64,000 nucleotides of DNA from an uncultured Alphaproteobacteria bacterium (GCA_902571865.1 CACGDO010000005.1:65486-129485), one strand, 5' to 3'. Counted from the first letter of the stretch, positions 1 through 9,873 are shown. Numbers and translations are program-made. The notes: a model not told the origin generated them from the sequence alone.

Positions 1-2
1 GG

Positions 3-794
3 TACTCATTTAATCAAATGGTCAGTGAAAGATCTTCAATTTACTATTGGAACGCTATTGATAGAACATTTGATAAAGATGGTGATGTTGTTTTGCAAGA
101 TGAGAAAAGAAGAATGTATATGAATACTTGGATTAGAACATTTAAGGTGAGTATATATGTTACAATTTTTTGTTTAATTCTAGGTTTTCCCGTTGCTCAT
201 TTATTAGCTAACTTACCACTTAGATACAGTAATCTTTTGATGATTTTCGTATTACTTCCTTTTTGGACTTCTTTACTAGTGAGAACAACTGCATGGATAG
301 TAATGCTTCAACAAAACGGGGTGATTAATGGAATTTTAGTTTGGTTAGGCGTCATATCTGATGATGGGAGAATACAAATGGTTTACAATGAAGCAGGTAC
401 TTTAATTGCAATGACGCAAATTTTACTCCCATTTATGATTTTACCTTTGTACAGTGTAATGAGAGTAATTCCCAAAAGTCATATGAGAGCTGCTCAAAAC
501 TTAGGCGCTAAACCAGCAATGGCGTTTTGGCGAGTTTATCTACCCCAAACTATACCTGGTATAAGTGCAGGCGGTTTATTAGTATTTGTTCTTGCTATTG
601 GATATTTTATAACACCTGAACTAGTTGGTGGAAAAGATGGTAAATTAATTGGTAGTTGGATAGCTTACCATTTAAGAACAACGCTCAATTGGGGATTATG
701 TGCTGCTCTAGGTGGTATTTTACTTGGTATAATGCTAATATTCTACTGGCTCTACAATAAAATTGTTGGAATAGATAACATTAAGCTAGGATAA
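3..794 (+). CDS. ABC permease, PotB/PotH type (5' end outside window)
   Basis: Inner-membrane subunit of an ABC importer of the spermidine/putrescine (Pot) family. The track starts at ATG 18, but the frame stays open back to base 3 without a stop, so the gene probably begins upstream of the window. Hydrophobic segments are visible from about residue 45 onward. The cytoplasmic EAA-type loop that docks on the ATPase reads RAAQNLGAKPAMAFWRVYLP near residue 157. It lies 3 nt before a second, PotC-like permease. The ATPase and binding protein are presumably upstream, out of view. The neighbouring glutamine-synthetase-like and FAD enzymes suggest an amine substrate, which is inference. Confidence 0.85.
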   Translation, partial: YSFNQMVSERSSIYYWNAIDRTFDKDGDVVLQDEKRRMYMNTWIRTFKVSIYVTIFCLILGFPVAHLLANLPLRYSNLLMIFVLLPFWTSLLVRTTAWIVMLQQNGVINGILVWLGVISDDGRIQMVYNEAGTLIAMTQILLPFMILPLYSVMRVIPKSHMRAAQNLGAKPAMAFWRVYLPQTIPGISAGGLLVFVLAIGYFITPELVGGKDGKLIGSWIAYHLRTTLNWGLCAALGGILLGIMLIFYWLYNKIVGIDNIKLG

Positions 795-797
795 AAC

Positions 798-1694
798 ATG
801 GCTCTTCCAAGTTACGCAACACCAGTACAAAGAACATACTATTATTTATATTTATTTTTTTGTGCTGTAGTTTTCTTCTTTTTAATAGCACCACTGTTTG
901 CAATTATTCCAATTTCTTTCAGTGTTTCTCCGTTTATGGTTTTTACAGAAGGAATGTTGGCATGGCCTCCTGATCCAGAAGCTTGGTCGATAAGATGGTA
1001 TAAAAATATGATTGGTGATTGTAGTGCTGATGTTGTTTCTTCTACCGTTCCATGTTCAACAAAGTGGATGGTTGGTACAGTAAATAGTTTTTATATTGGT
1101 ATTATAGCAACTGTTATTGCTACAGCTTTAGGAACACTGGCAGCTCTTGGTTTAAGTAGACCACATATGCCATATAAAGGTTTGATAATGGCAATATTAA
1201 TTTCACCAATGATTGTTCCACTAATTATAACAGCTGCAGGAATGTTTTTCTTCTATGCAAGAATAAATCTTGTTTATACTTTCACAGGTGTAATTCTTGC
1301 ACACGTTGCTCTTGCTACACCTTTTGTAGTAATCACTGTAACGGCAACATTAGTTGGTTTCGATATGAATATGGTAAAAGCTGCACAAAGTTTAGGCGCT
1401 AAACCAATGAGAACATTTTTTAAAGTCATTATGCCTTTGATTTTACCAGGTATTATATCAGGAGCTTTATTTGCTTTTATTACATCTTTTGATGAAGTTG
1501 TTATTGTTATGTTTATGGCAAGTATTGATCAGTTAACTATTCCTAAACAAATGTGGGCCGGCATACGACAAGAAATTAGCCCTGTTATTTTATGTATGGC
1601 TACGTGTTTAGTGCTTCTTTCTATATTTTTATTAACTACGGTTGAGCTACTTAGAAGAAGGTCTGAAAAACTCAGAGGTATTAAAGCTCGATAG
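798..1694 (+). CDS. ABC permease, PotC/PotI type
   Basis: Second membrane subunit of the same importer, 298 aa, a usual length for PotC-like proteins. About six hydrophobic segments are seen. The EAA loop is KAAQSLGAKPMRTFFKVIMP near residue 195, followed by LPGIISGALFAFITSFDEV, typical of this family. ATG 798 is 3 nt after the stop of the first permease, so translation is probably coupled. The loop between segments 1 and 2 is long and carries a Cys pair (DCSADVVSSTVPCST). The substrate cannot be read from the permease alone. A polyamine or similar cation is favoured by family and by the catabolic genes downstream. Confidence 0.88.
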   Translation: MALPSYATPVQRTYYYLYLFFCAVVFFFLIAPLFAIIPISFSVSPFMVFTEGMLAWPPDPEAWSIRWYKNMIGDCSADVVSSTVPCSTKWMVGTVNSFYIGIIATVIATALGTLAALGLSRPHMPYKGLIMAILISPMIVPLIITAAGMFFFYARINLVYTFTGVILAHVALATPFVVITVTATLVGFDMNMVKAAQSLGAKPMRTFFKVIMPLILPGIISGALFAFITSFDEVVIVMFMASIDQLTIPKQMWAGIRQEISPVILCMATCLVLLSIFLLTTVELLRRRSEKLRGIKAR

Positions 1695-1698
1695 AACA

Positions 1699-2928
1699 GT
1701 GAAGAACATTGCTGTTATTGGTGCTGGTATAGTTGGTATATGCAGCGCATATTTTTTAAAAAAATCTGGATTTAATGTAACTTTAATTGATAGGGAGCAG
1801 CCTGGCTCAATGACAAGTTTTGGGCATGCTTGTACTTTTGCAGACTATGCAAATGTTCCTGTTAATTATCCTGGATTGATTTGGGATATACCTTCAATGC
1901 TTTTAAGAAAAGATGGACCTTTGGCAGTTGATTTTTTTTATATTCTAAAAAACTTGCCTTGGGCAATAAGTTTTTTAAAAAACTGTAAAAAAGAAAAAGT
2001 TAATGAAATAGCAAACTCTCTCACCAACCTATTAAAACACTCACAAATATCTTACGATGAAATTTTTCAAGATGTAAATGTAAAAGAATATATTAGCTAT
2101 GAAGAAAATCTCTATCTTTTTAATACAAAAAAATCTTATGAAAATTATGAATACGCAAACATTATTAGAAAAAATAATAACGTTAAGGTAAGAAATTTAA
2201 ATAAAGATGAAGTTAAAGAATTAGAACCAAATTTAGCTGATGTTTATTATTCTGGGCAAGTCTTTACTGGATCAAGACACACAACAAATCCATTAGCAAT
2301 AAGTACTAAGATTTTTAAAAAGTTTTTAGAACTAGGCGGTGTTTATATAAATCAAAATATAAAAAATTTAACACAGAAAGAAACAAATATAGAATTATTT
2401 TTAGAAAATAAAAAACTTAATTTTGATAAAATAATTGTAAGTGCTGGTGCTTGGTCAAATCAAATTGCAAATAAGCTTGGAGATAAATTCCCTCTTGATA
2501 CCGAAAGAGGGTATCACCTTTTATTTAAAACTGAAGAGAAATTAATAAATCGTCCCGTTGCTTGGTCTGAATCTGGATTTTACTTAATACAAATTCATGA
2601 TGGTATAAGAGCTGCTGGGACAGTTGAAATAGCAGGTTTAAATAAACCACCTAATAAAAAACGTCTTGAAATGATAGAGAGACAATCAAGAAAGGTTTTA
2701 CCCCAATTGAAAGAGGTAAGATCAACATGGATGGGTAGAAGGCCTACATTACCAGACTCATTACCTGTTATTGGAAAGTCTCGCAAAAATAATAATGTCA
2801 TTTATGCATTTGGACATCAACATATTGGCTGGACTTTAGGAGCTGTTACAGGAAAAATTATTGATAGTTTATCAAAAGATCAACTGCCGAATATAGATAT
2901 TAGCGCTTATTCTCCTGGCCGATTTTAA
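1699..2928 (+). CDS. DadA-like FAD-dependent amine/D-amino acid oxidoreductase
   Basis: FAD oxidoreductase of the DAO superfamily that would oxidise an amine or D-amino acid to an imine. The Rossmann motif VIGAGIVGICSAYFL lies at the N terminus, followed by TLIDREQPGSMTSFG, as in D-amino acid dehydrogenases. The C terminus has the usual GHQHIGWTLGAVTGK FAD-contact segment. The ORF track uses TTG 1642, which would overlap the permease by 53 nt. GTG 1699 lies 4 nt after the permease stop and puts the Rossmann fold right at the N terminus, giving 409 aa, so I prefer it. The enzyme could act like PuuB on a gamma-glutamylated amine, given the glutamine-synthetase-like gene nearby. Its stop overlaps the convergent ALDH gene by 4 nt. 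Confidence 0.82.
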   Translation: MKNIAVIGAGIVGICSAYFLKKSGFNVTLIDREQPGSMTSFGHACTFADYANVPVNYPGLIWDIPSMLLRKDGPLAVDFFYILKNLPWAISFLKNCKKEKVNEIANSLTNLLKHSQISYDEIFQDVNVKEYISYEENLYLFNTKKSYENYEYANIIRKNNNVKVRNLNKDEVKELEPNLADVYYSGQVFTGSRHTTNPLAISTKIFKKFLELGGVYINQNIKNLTQKETNIELFLENKKLNFDKIIVSAGAWSNQIANKLGDKFPLDTERGYHLLFKTEEKLINRPVAWSESGFYLIQIHDGIRAAGTVEIAGLNKPPNKKRLEMIERQSRKVLPQLKEVRSTWMGRRPTLPDSLPVIGKSRKNNNVIYAFGHQHIGWTLGAVTGKIIDSLSKDQLPNIDISAYSPGRF

Positions 2929-4358
2929 CCTAAACTAATTCCAACATTTTTGACTTGAAGATAAGATTTAAGTCCATCCACTCCTTTTTCACGGCTATAT
3001 CCTGATTGTTTATAACCTCCAAAAGGTGTTGCATGATTTCCAGTGAACCATTTATTTACATATACTTGACCAGCTTCTAATTTACTTGCGGTCCAAGATG
3101 CTTTTTTTAGATCTTTTGTAAAAACACCAGCACCTAAACCATACTCAGTATCATTCGCAATATCAATTGCTTCCTCTTGATCTTCATATTCAAGAACTGA
3201 GAGTACTGGACCAAAAATTTCTTCTCTAGCTACAGTCATACTTTGTTTAACATTGTTTAGAACTGTTGGTTCCATAAAATATCCTTCACGTTCTAATCTT
3301 TTTCCACCATATGCTGCTTCTGCTCCTTCTTGGATTCCTGATCTTGCATAACCTTCAACTTTTTGAAGCTGATTTTCTGATATAACTGGAGTTAGATCTG
3401 TATCTTTTTCTATACCAGGTCCAATTTTTAAAGATTTACTCATATCAACTAGCTTATCTACTAATTCATCCTTGATTGATTTATGAACTACCAATCTAGA
3501 CATCGCTGTACAAATTTGTCCAGCAACACTAAATATTCCTGAACGTGCACTTTCCAAAACTTCATTTAGATCTGCGTCAGGGTACACTATACCAGCTGAC
3601 TTACCACCTAATTCAACTACAGCAGGTATAGCTTTGTCAGCACAAGCATGAAGTATCTTTTTTCCAGTTGCGACTGAACCCGTAAATACTACGTGATTTA
3701 CATCTTCATGAGATACAAGATAAGATCCTGCTTCATTTCCATAACCACAAATTATGTTGATTAATCCTTCTGGCACATCAGCATTTAGTATTGCTTTAGC
3801 TAAAATTGTTGCAGACAAAGGAGTTAATTCTGCAGTTTTAATAATTGTTGAATTTCCTGTAGCAAAAGAGCAAGATAGTGATCTTCCAATCATAGATAAT
3901 GGAAAATTCCAAGGTACAACATGTGCCGATACACCAAATGGCTCTAAAACTGTGTAGTCAAAAACATTTTTTGCAACAGGTATTGTTTTACCTTCAAGTT
4001 TATCAGTTAAGCCTGCATAGTAATCAAACATATCTGCTACATCATTGAATTCTTTAATTGCAGAAGCGATATTTTTTCCATTTTCATAACAAAGAAGTTC
4101 ACCACCTTCTTTTGAAACCTTTCTCGTCTCTTCGGCAATTTTTCTCATTAGCTTTGCTCTTGAAAGTAAAGGCATATCAACAAGAACTCTGCTATGGTAT
4201 GAATTCTTAGCTGCTTCTACTGCAAGATCAACTTCATTTTTTTTTGCACATGAAATTTCACCAATGATTTTACCATTTGAAGGATCATCAACCTTTATTG
4301 TTTCTTTGGACTCACTTTCAATCCATTTATTATTTATAAAATTCTTATATTTTTCCAT
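2925..4358 (-). CDS. NAD(P)-dependent aldehyde dehydrogenase
   Basis: Aldehyde dehydrogenase, 477 aa, standard family length. Visible motifs are the substrate/cofactor segment VVPWNFPLSM, the nucleotide-binding FTGSVATGK, the catalytic-base region VVELGGKSAGIV and the nucleophile Cys in SVAGQICTAMSRLVV near residue 283, then EEIFGPVLSV. It is a paralogue of the ALDH at 43482-44918, sharing for example YENGK/QENGK, FDYYAGLTDK and the VLEPFG block. It is transcribed divergently from the glutamine-synthetase-like gene with an 84-nt AT-rich spacer. It would oxidise an aldehyde formed from amine or alcohol oxidation to the acid. The specific substrate is unknown. Confidence 0.88.
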   Translation of the reverse strand: MEKYKNFINNKWIESESKETIKVDDPSNGKIIGEISCAKKNEVDLAVEAAKNSYHSRVLVDMPLLSRAKLMRKIAEETRKVSKEGGELLCYENGKNIASAIKEFNDVADMFDYYAGLTDKLEGKTIPVAKNVFDYTVLEPFGVSAHVVPWNFPLSMIGRSLSCSFATGNSTIIKTAELTPLSATILAKAILNADVPEGLINIICGYGNEAGSYLVSHEDVNHVVFTGSVATGKKILHACADKAIPAVVELGGKSAGIVYPDADLNEVLESARSGIFSVAGQICTAMSRLVVHKSIKDELVDKLVDMSKSLKIGPGIEKDTDLTPVISENQLQKVEGYARSGIQEGAEAAYGGKRLEREGYFMEPTVLNNVKQSMTVAREEIFGPVLSVLEYEDQEEAIDIANDTEYGLGAGVFTKDLKKASWTASKLEAGQVYVNKWFTGNHATPFGGYKQSGYSREKGVDGLKSYLQVKNVGISLG

Positions 4359-4442
4359 TTTCTGCGTTTTTTAATTAATTATTTTTGTTTCATTCTTTAT
4401 CATTTAGGATATGAAATTGATACAAATATAATTTTAAGAAAC

Positions 4443-5801
4443 ATGAGTATTACATTTAATCAGTTAAAAAAACTAATAACAAAAAAAGAAATAGATACAG
4501 TTTTAGTTTGTGTATCAGATATGCAAGGTCGACTAAATGGCAAAAGAGTTACTGGAAAAGCTTTTCTCGATTATGTGTATAAGGAAACGCATATGTGCGA
4601 CTATCTCTATACTGTTGATATGGATATGTTTACTGTACCCGGATATAAATCCTCTTCTTGGGAAACTGGCTATGGAGATATGACTGTAATTCCAGATCTC
4701 AAAACGATAAAGATAGCAAATTGGTTAAATAAAACAGCTATAGTAATATGTGATTGTTTAGACCATTCAGGAAAAAAACCACTTATTCATTCAACAAGAC
4801 AGATATTAAAAGATGTTTTAGCTAAGGCAGACAAAATGGGATTTCAATCAATGGTTGGTTCAGAATTAGAATTTTTTCTTTTTAATCAAACTTATGAAGA
4901 AATTCATAATAATAATTATACAAAACTTAAAGAGTCTTCTTGGTATATTGAAGATTATATGATTTTCCAAACTACGAAAGAAGAGGATGTGATGCAGGAA
5001 TTAAGGAATTCTCTTCTAGATAGTGGAATTTATGTAGAATGTTCAAAGGGTGAAGCAGCTCCAGGACAAGAAGAAATCAATGTTGTTTTTTCCGATGCAT
5101 TAAACATGGCTGACAATCATATTTTAATTAAAAATGCGACAAAAGAAATTGCTTATAAACATAACAAAGCCGTAACCTTTATGGCTAAATATAACAAAGA
5201 AGTTTGTGGAAGTTCATGTCATATTCATAACTCTTTATTCGATAAGAAAACAAAGAAAAATATTTTTTATAACCCTAAGGATAAATATGGAATGTCTGAT
5301 ATTTTTAAAAGTTATCTTGCGGGACAAATTAAATTATTACCAGATATTTCAATTTTTTTAGCACCAAATATTAATTCTTATAAAAGATTTCAAGATGGAT
5401 CATTTGCCCCTACAAAATCTGTTTGGGGCATTGATAATCGTACTGCTGGGTTTAGACTAGCTGGTCATGGATCATCCATAAGAATTGAATGTCGAGTCCC
5501 AGGAGCGGATGTTAATCCTTATCTTTCTTTTGCTGCTTTAGTTGGTGCTGGGTTATACGGTATTAAAAATAAACTTAAATTAGATAAACCTTATTCAGGG
5601 AATATTTATGAGAAAAAAGTAAATGAAGTTCCTAAAACACTTAACGAAGCAATCCAACTTGCTAAAAAATCTAAATTTTTAAAAGAGATATTTCCACAAG
5701 ATGTACTTGATCATTATATCCATGCTGCTGAATGGGAGCAAAAAGATTATGATGGTTCAGTTAATGATTGGCAATTACGAAGATATTTCGAACGAGGCTA
5801 A
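4443..5801 (+). CDS. Glutamine-synthetase-like gamma-glutamyl-amine ligase (PuuA/GlnA-like)
   Basis: Member of the glutamine synthetase fold, 452 aa, ATP-dependent. Catalytic-fold motifs are visible: SELEFFLF for the metal-binding glutamates, GEAAPGQEEI, CGSSCHIHNSL in place of the GS HxH segment, NRTAGFRLAG, and IECRVPGADVNPYLSFAA. The N terminus (VLVCVSDMQGRLNGKRV) resembles the PuuA/GlnA3-4 type rather than housekeeping GlnA. There is no tyrosine-adenylation motif of the GlnA type. Family members glutamylate putrescine, ethanolamine or isopropylamine. It is followed at 9 nt by an aldehyde dehydrogenase and then an alcohol dehydrogenase, a gene set matching gamma-glutamyl protection of an amino alcohol or polyamine. 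The exact amine is inference. Confidence 0.85.
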   Translation: MSITFNQLKKLITKKEIDTVLVCVSDMQGRLNGKRVTGKAFLDYVYKETHMCDYLYTVDMDMFTVPGYKSSSWETGYGDMTVIPDLKTIKIANWLNKTAIVICDCLDHSGKKPLIHSTRQILKDVLAKADKMGFQSMVGSELEFFLFNQTYEEIHNNNYTKLKESSWYIEDYMIFQTTKEEDVMQELRNSLLDSGIYVECSKGEAAPGQEEINVVFSDALNMADNHILIKNATKEIAYKHNKAVTFMAKYNKEVCGSSCHIHNSLFDKKTKKNIFYNPKDKYGMSDIFKSYLAGQIKLLPDISIFLAPNINSYKRFQDGSFAPTKSVWGIDNRTAGFRLAGHGSSIRIECRVPGADVNPYLSFAALVGAGLYGIKNKLKLDKPYSGNIYEKKVNEVPKTLNEAIQLAKKSKFLKEIFPQDVLDHYIHAAEWEQKDYDGSVNDWQLRRYFERG

Positions 5802-5810
5802 TTTTACTAA

Positions 5811-7187
5811 ATGTTTGAGACTATTACTCCAATAGACAACTCCGTCTTAGTTAAAAGAGAATATGCAACAGAAGAAGATATTGAAAAAAGTCTCAGCAAT
5901 TCCTATGCTGTAAGAGAGCATTGGAAAAAAATATCTCTAGAAGAAAGAAAAAAGTCAGTTTTAAATTTTGTAGAAATATTTTTAAAAAATAAGGATGTTT
6001 CTAGTAATTTATGTAAGCAAATAGGCAGACCTATAGCACAGTGCCCAGGAGAGATGCGAGGTTTTGAAGAAAGAGCTCGTTATATGATTGAAAATGCTGA
6101 TAGAGCACTATCAAGAGTTGTATCAATTAAAAATGATGAATTTGATAATTATATAAACAAAGAACCACTAGGAACTATATTTGTAATTGCACCATGGAAT
6201 TACCCTTTCAACACTTCTGTTAATTCAATTGTACCAAGTTTACTTGCAGGTAATGCAGTTATATTAAAACATTCTTCTCAAACTCCACTCTGTGCTGAAG
6301 AATTATATGAGGCAGCTAAACAATCTTCATTACCAAAAAATATTTTTCAGTATTTACATTTAGATCATGATCAAACATCAAGAATAATTTCAGATTCAAG
6401 AATTAATCATGTTTTATTTACAGGTTCTGTAAGTGGTGGAAAACAAATAAAAAAATCTATAGGCACTAGATTTATTGGAGCCGGTCTAGAGTTAGGTGGA
6501 AAAGATCCTGCTTATGTTAGAGCTGATTGTGACTTAGATCATGCTGTTGAAAATTTAGTTGATGGATCATACTTCAATTCTGGTCAATCTTGTTGTGGTA
6601 TCGAAAGAATTTATGTTGATAAAAAAATATACAATACATTTGTTGAAAAATTTAAAGATGTAACTGAGAAATATATTTTAGGAAATCCACTAGAGATGGA
6701 GACAAATTTAGGTCCAGTAGTGAAGCAATCTGCTGCAAATTATATTAGATCTGAAGTTAACAACGCAATTAGTCAAGGTGGAAAGAATATTATAGATAAC
6801 AAAAAATTTAATTTAGATGATGGTAATAATTGTTATGTAAGCCCAAGTGCACTCATTAATGTCGATCATTCGATGAAATATATGATGGAAGAAATATTTG
6901 GTCCTTCAGTTGGAATAATGAAAGTAGAAAATGAAAATGAAGCTTTATCTCTAATGAATGATAGTTCTTATGGGTTAACAGCAAGTATTTGGACAAATGA
7001 TAAGTCTTTTGCGGAAAATTTTGGAAAAAATGTTGAGACAGGAACTTTTTTTATGAATAGATGTGATTACTTAGATCCTGGCTTAGCATGGACCGGTGTA
7101 AAAGATACTGGAATTGGCGTTACTTTATCTGTTCTAGGATTTGATCATTTAACAAGAGCAAAAAGCTATCATATAAGAAATATTTAA
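5811..7187 (+). CDS. Aldehyde dehydrogenase family protein
   Basis: Aldehyde dehydrogenase, 458 aa, slightly shorter than the 480-500 aa norm at the N terminus. Motifs in order: VIAPWNYPFN, VLFTGSVSGGKQIKKSI, the GLELGGKDPAYV glutamate segment, the nucleophile in FNSGQSCCGIERIYV (two adjacent cysteines) and MEEIFGPSVGIM. It starts 9 nt after the glutamine-synthetase-like gene and is followed at 4 nt by an iron-type alcohol dehydrogenase, so the three form one transcript. In a gamma-glutamyl route it would turn the gamma-glutamyl-aminoaldehyde into the acid. This is inference from neighbours; the family assignment is secure. Confidence 0.87.
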   Translation: MFETITPIDNSVLVKREYATEEDIEKSLSNSYAVREHWKKISLEERKKSVLNFVEIFLKNKDVSSNLCKQIGRPIAQCPGEMRGFEERARYMIENADRALSRVVSIKNDEFDNYINKEPLGTIFVIAPWNYPFNTSVNSIVPSLLAGNAVILKHSSQTPLCAEELYEAAKQSSLPKNIFQYLHLDHDQTSRIISDSRINHVLFTGSVSGGKQIKKSIGTRFIGAGLELGGKDPAYVRADCDLDHAVENLVDGSYFNSGQSCCGIERIYVDKKIYNTFVEKFKDVTEKYILGNPLEMETNLGPVVKQSAANYIRSEVNNAISQGGKNIIDNKKFNLDDGNNCYVSPSALINVDHSMKYMMEEIFGPSVGIMKVENENEALSLMNDSSYGLTASIWTNDKSFAENFGKNVETGTFFMNRCDYLDPGLAWTGVKDTGIGVTLSVLGFDHLTRAKSYHIRNI

Positions 7188-7191
7188 GATT

Positions 7192-8340
7192 ATGGAAAAT
7201 ATTAATTGGAATTATCCTACTACAATCTGGTTTGGTGTTGATAGAATAAAAGAAATACAAAAAGCCTGTAAAGAATTAAATATTCAAAAACCATTAATTG
7301 TTACTGATAATGGAATTTTAAAAACAAACATTATTAATAAGTTAAATGATTGTTTAGATAAACAGGCAATTGTTTATAGTGATGTTAAATCAAATCCTAC
7401 AGGTAAGAATGTTGAAGATGGTGTTAAAGCATTTAATGAAAATAAACATGATGGAGTAATAGCTGTTGGTGGAGGCTCGGGTATGGATACAGGAAAGGCA
7501 ATTGCATTCATGGCCAAGCAAGAAAGACCAATCTGGGATTTTGAAGATATTGGTGACTGGTGGACTAGAGCTAATGCAGATTCAATTTTTCCTATAATTG
7601 CTCTACCAACTACAGCTGGAACAGGTTCTGAAACTGGAAGAGCGTCAGTCTTTACTAACGAACAAACACAAGAAAAAAAAATAATTTTCCATCCAAAAAT
7701 GCTTCCATCAATTGTGATCCTTGATCCAAATTTGACAATTCCACTTCCTGCAAATCTAACAGCCTTTACAGGAATGGATGCGCTAGCTCATTGTTTAGAA
7801 GCATATTTGTCAAATATTTTTCATCCTTATTCTCAAGGTATTGCATTAGAGGGCATTAGATTAGTAAAAAATAATCTTGTTCTTGCTTTTAATGATGGAT
7901 CAAATCTAGAAGCTAGATCGCATATGCTAGCATCTTCATCTATGGGCTCAATAGCTTTTCAAAAGGGTTTAGGTGCTATCCATTCTTTAAGTCATCCTGT
8001 TGGTGCAATTTATAATACACATCATGGATTAACCAATGCAGTATTTATGCCATATGTTTTACAATATAATAAAAAAGGAATTGAAGAAAAAATTATTGAT
8101 ATTTCAAGATATATAAATTTAAAATCAGCAACATTTAATAATTTTATGGATTGGATTTTAGAGCTTAGATCTAATCTAAATATTCCTCATACTTTAAGTG
8201 AAATAATTGATGATGAAAAAAATTTAGAAAAAATGAGTTTAATGGCTTTTAATGATCCATCAACAAGTACAAATCCTATACCAGTTAACGCAGAAGATTT
8301 TTTAAAAATGTATATTAACGCCTTTAAAGGTGATTTATAA
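7192..8340 (+). CDS. Iron-containing alcohol dehydrogenase
   Basis: Group III (Fe-type) alcohol dehydrogenase, 382 aa, the usual length. The NAD-binding GGGSGMDTGKAIAF motif is near residue 95. The GTGSETGRASVFT segment is present, and the metal ligands fit MDALAHCLEAYLS and HSLSHPVGAIYNTHHGLTNA, the two PROSITE-type signatures of the family. It is the last gene of the GS-ALDH-ADH run, with a 4-nt gap from the ALDH. Placed after a gamma-glutamyl ligase, its most natural job is oxidation of a gamma-glutamyl amino alcohol to the aldehyde used by the ALDH, but a simple alcohol substrate is also possible. Confidence 0.9.
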   Translation: MENINWNYPTTIWFGVDRIKEIQKACKELNIQKPLIVTDNGILKTNIINKLNDCLDKQAIVYSDVKSNPTGKNVEDGVKAFNENKHDGVIAVGGGSGMDTGKAIAFMAKQERPIWDFEDIGDWWTRANADSIFPIIALPTTAGTGSETGRASVFTNEQTQEKKIIFHPKMLPSIVILDPNLTIPLPANLTAFTGMDALAHCLEAYLSNIFHPYSQGIALEGIRLVKNNLVLAFNDGSNLEARSHMLASSSMGSIAFQKGLGAIHSLSHPVGAIYNTHHGLTNAVFMPYVLQYNKKGIEEKIIDISRYINLKSATFNNFMDWILELRSNLNIPHTLSEIIDDEKNLEKMSLMAFNDPSTSTNPIPVNAEDFLKMYINAFKGDL

Positions 8341-8342
8341 AT

Positions 8343-9845
8343 TTATAGCGTTGCTCCAATTATCCAAGGATTAAATTCATCGTCACCATAATCATTTATT
8401 TCACTCTTTGATTTTTCACCCGATGCAACTGAAATTATTTTATCAAATATTTCTTTGCCAACTTCATTAACGCTTGCAACATTATCCATAATAGTACCAG
8501 CATTGATGTCCATATCTTCACTAAGTTTATTATACATATTTGTATTTGTTGCTATTTTAATACTTGGAGTGGGTTTAAATCCAAAGCACGAACCTCGACC
8601 AGTAGTAAAACAAATAACATTAGCGCCAGAAGCAACTTGACCAGTTACAGATACAGGATCATAACCTGGAGAATTCATAAAGTTAAAACCTTTGGTTTTT
8701 ACCTGTTCAGCATAATCGAGAACATCAACCATATTTCTATTTCCAGCTTTGGATACTGCACCTAATGACTTTTCCAGAATTGTAGTTAAACCTCCTTTTT
8801 TATTACCAGGACTTGGATTATTATCTAATGTGCTATCGTTGCTAGCAACATATTTTTTCCACCATTCAATTTGTTTATTTAGTTTTTCTATATTTTTTTC
8901 ATTTAATGATTTTTCAAATAATAAATGTTCGGCTCCATATATTTCTGGAGTCTCTGATAGTAATGTTGTTCCACCATGATCAATAATCATATCTGAAGCA
9001 AAGCCTAGTGCAGGATTTGCAGTTATCCCAGAATACGAATCTGAACCACCACATTGCAAAGCAACTGTTAGTTCTGAAATGGGTATATTTGTTCTAGAAA
9101 TACTATTAATTTCATTTAGTTGAATAAAAATTTTTGAAGTTACTTTCGTTATTATTTCATTTGTTCCACCTTCATCTTGAATATTCAAATATTCAATATT
9201 TCTTTTTTCCTGATCATTGTTGTACAAACTTATTTGGGCACATTCGCATCCAAGTCCAATAACAAAAACTTTTCCAAAATTAGGATGAATTTTAAAACCT
9301 TCAATAGTTCTGTTAAATACATTCATGGCATATCCAGAAGTATTCATCCCACAACCTGATGAATGTTTTAAACAAACTGCCCCATCAATGTTATCAAAAT
9401 TATTATCTTTTAAATAATTATTTATTTTATCAGATATTTTTTTAACAACTGTTGCCGAACAATTAACTGTACTAATTAAACCTATATAATTCCTAGTACC
9501 TGATGATCCATTATTCCTTTTAAAGCCTTTAAAGTATTCTGTTTTTTCACTTTTATTAATATCATTTCTAATATCTTTACGGATATATTCTCTTTTGAAT
9601 TCACTATATCCCATATTATGGGAATGTACATGTTCACCAGGTTCTATATTTTTATTTGATATTCCTATTATCTGACCATACTTAAAAATAAAATCACCAC
9701 TTTTAATTTTTTTTAAAGAAATTTTATGGCCATAAGGAATATTATTTATAGATTTAATTCCATAATTTATATTAATATTCTGAGGAATATCCATTGGAGC
9801 AATTCCAATATTATCTTTTTCATTTAATTTGATTATGTTAAACAT
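8343..9845 (-). CDS. Altronate/galactarate dehydratase family protein (UxaA-like, with SAF domain)
   Basis: Sugar-acid dehydratase of the UxaA/GarD family, 500 aa, matching the full-length two-part architecture. An N-terminal SAF-like region (about residues 1-95, ending GEHVHSHNM) is followed by the catalytic part. Conserved blocks include SGTRNYIGLISTVNCSATV, CLKHSSGCGMNTSG, GLGCECAQ, LQCGGSDSYSGITANPALG and GRGSCFGFKPTPSIK. These enzymes use iron and dehydrate an aldonate or aldarate to a 2-keto-3-deoxy acid. It is convergent with the alcohol dehydrogenase (2-nt gap) and divergent from an SDR only 28 nt away. Exact sugar acid unknown. Confidence 0.85.
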   Translation of the reverse strand: MFNIIKLNEKDNIGIAPMDIPQNININYGIKSINNIPYGHKISLKKIKSGDFIFKYGQIIGISNKNIEPGEHVHSHNMGYSEFKREYIRKDIRNDINKSEKTEYFKGFKRNNGSSGTRNYIGLISTVNCSATVVKKISDKINNYLKDNNFDNIDGAVCLKHSSGCGMNTSGYAMNVFNRTIEGFKIHPNFGKVFVIGLGCECAQISLYNNDQEKRNIEYLNIQDEGGTNEIITKVTSKIFIQLNEINSISRTNIPISELTVALQCGGSDSYSGITANPALGFASDMIIDHGGTTLLSETPEIYGAEHLLFEKSLNEKNIEKLNKQIEWWKKYVASNDSTLDNNPSPGNKKGGLTTILEKSLGAVSKAGNRNMVDVLDYAEQVKTKGFNFMNSPGYDPVSVTGQVASGANVICFTTGRGSCFGFKPTPSIKIATNTNMYNKLSEDMDINAGTIMDNVASVNEVGKEIFDKIISVASGEKSKSEINDYGDDEFNPWIIGATL

Positions 9846-9873
9846 AACTTAGATTAATATATCATAAATAATC

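Noticed and set aside
1642-1698. Extended TTG start of the DadA-like gene
   Set aside because: It would overlap the permease by 53 nt; GTG 1699 places the Rossmann motif at the N terminus.
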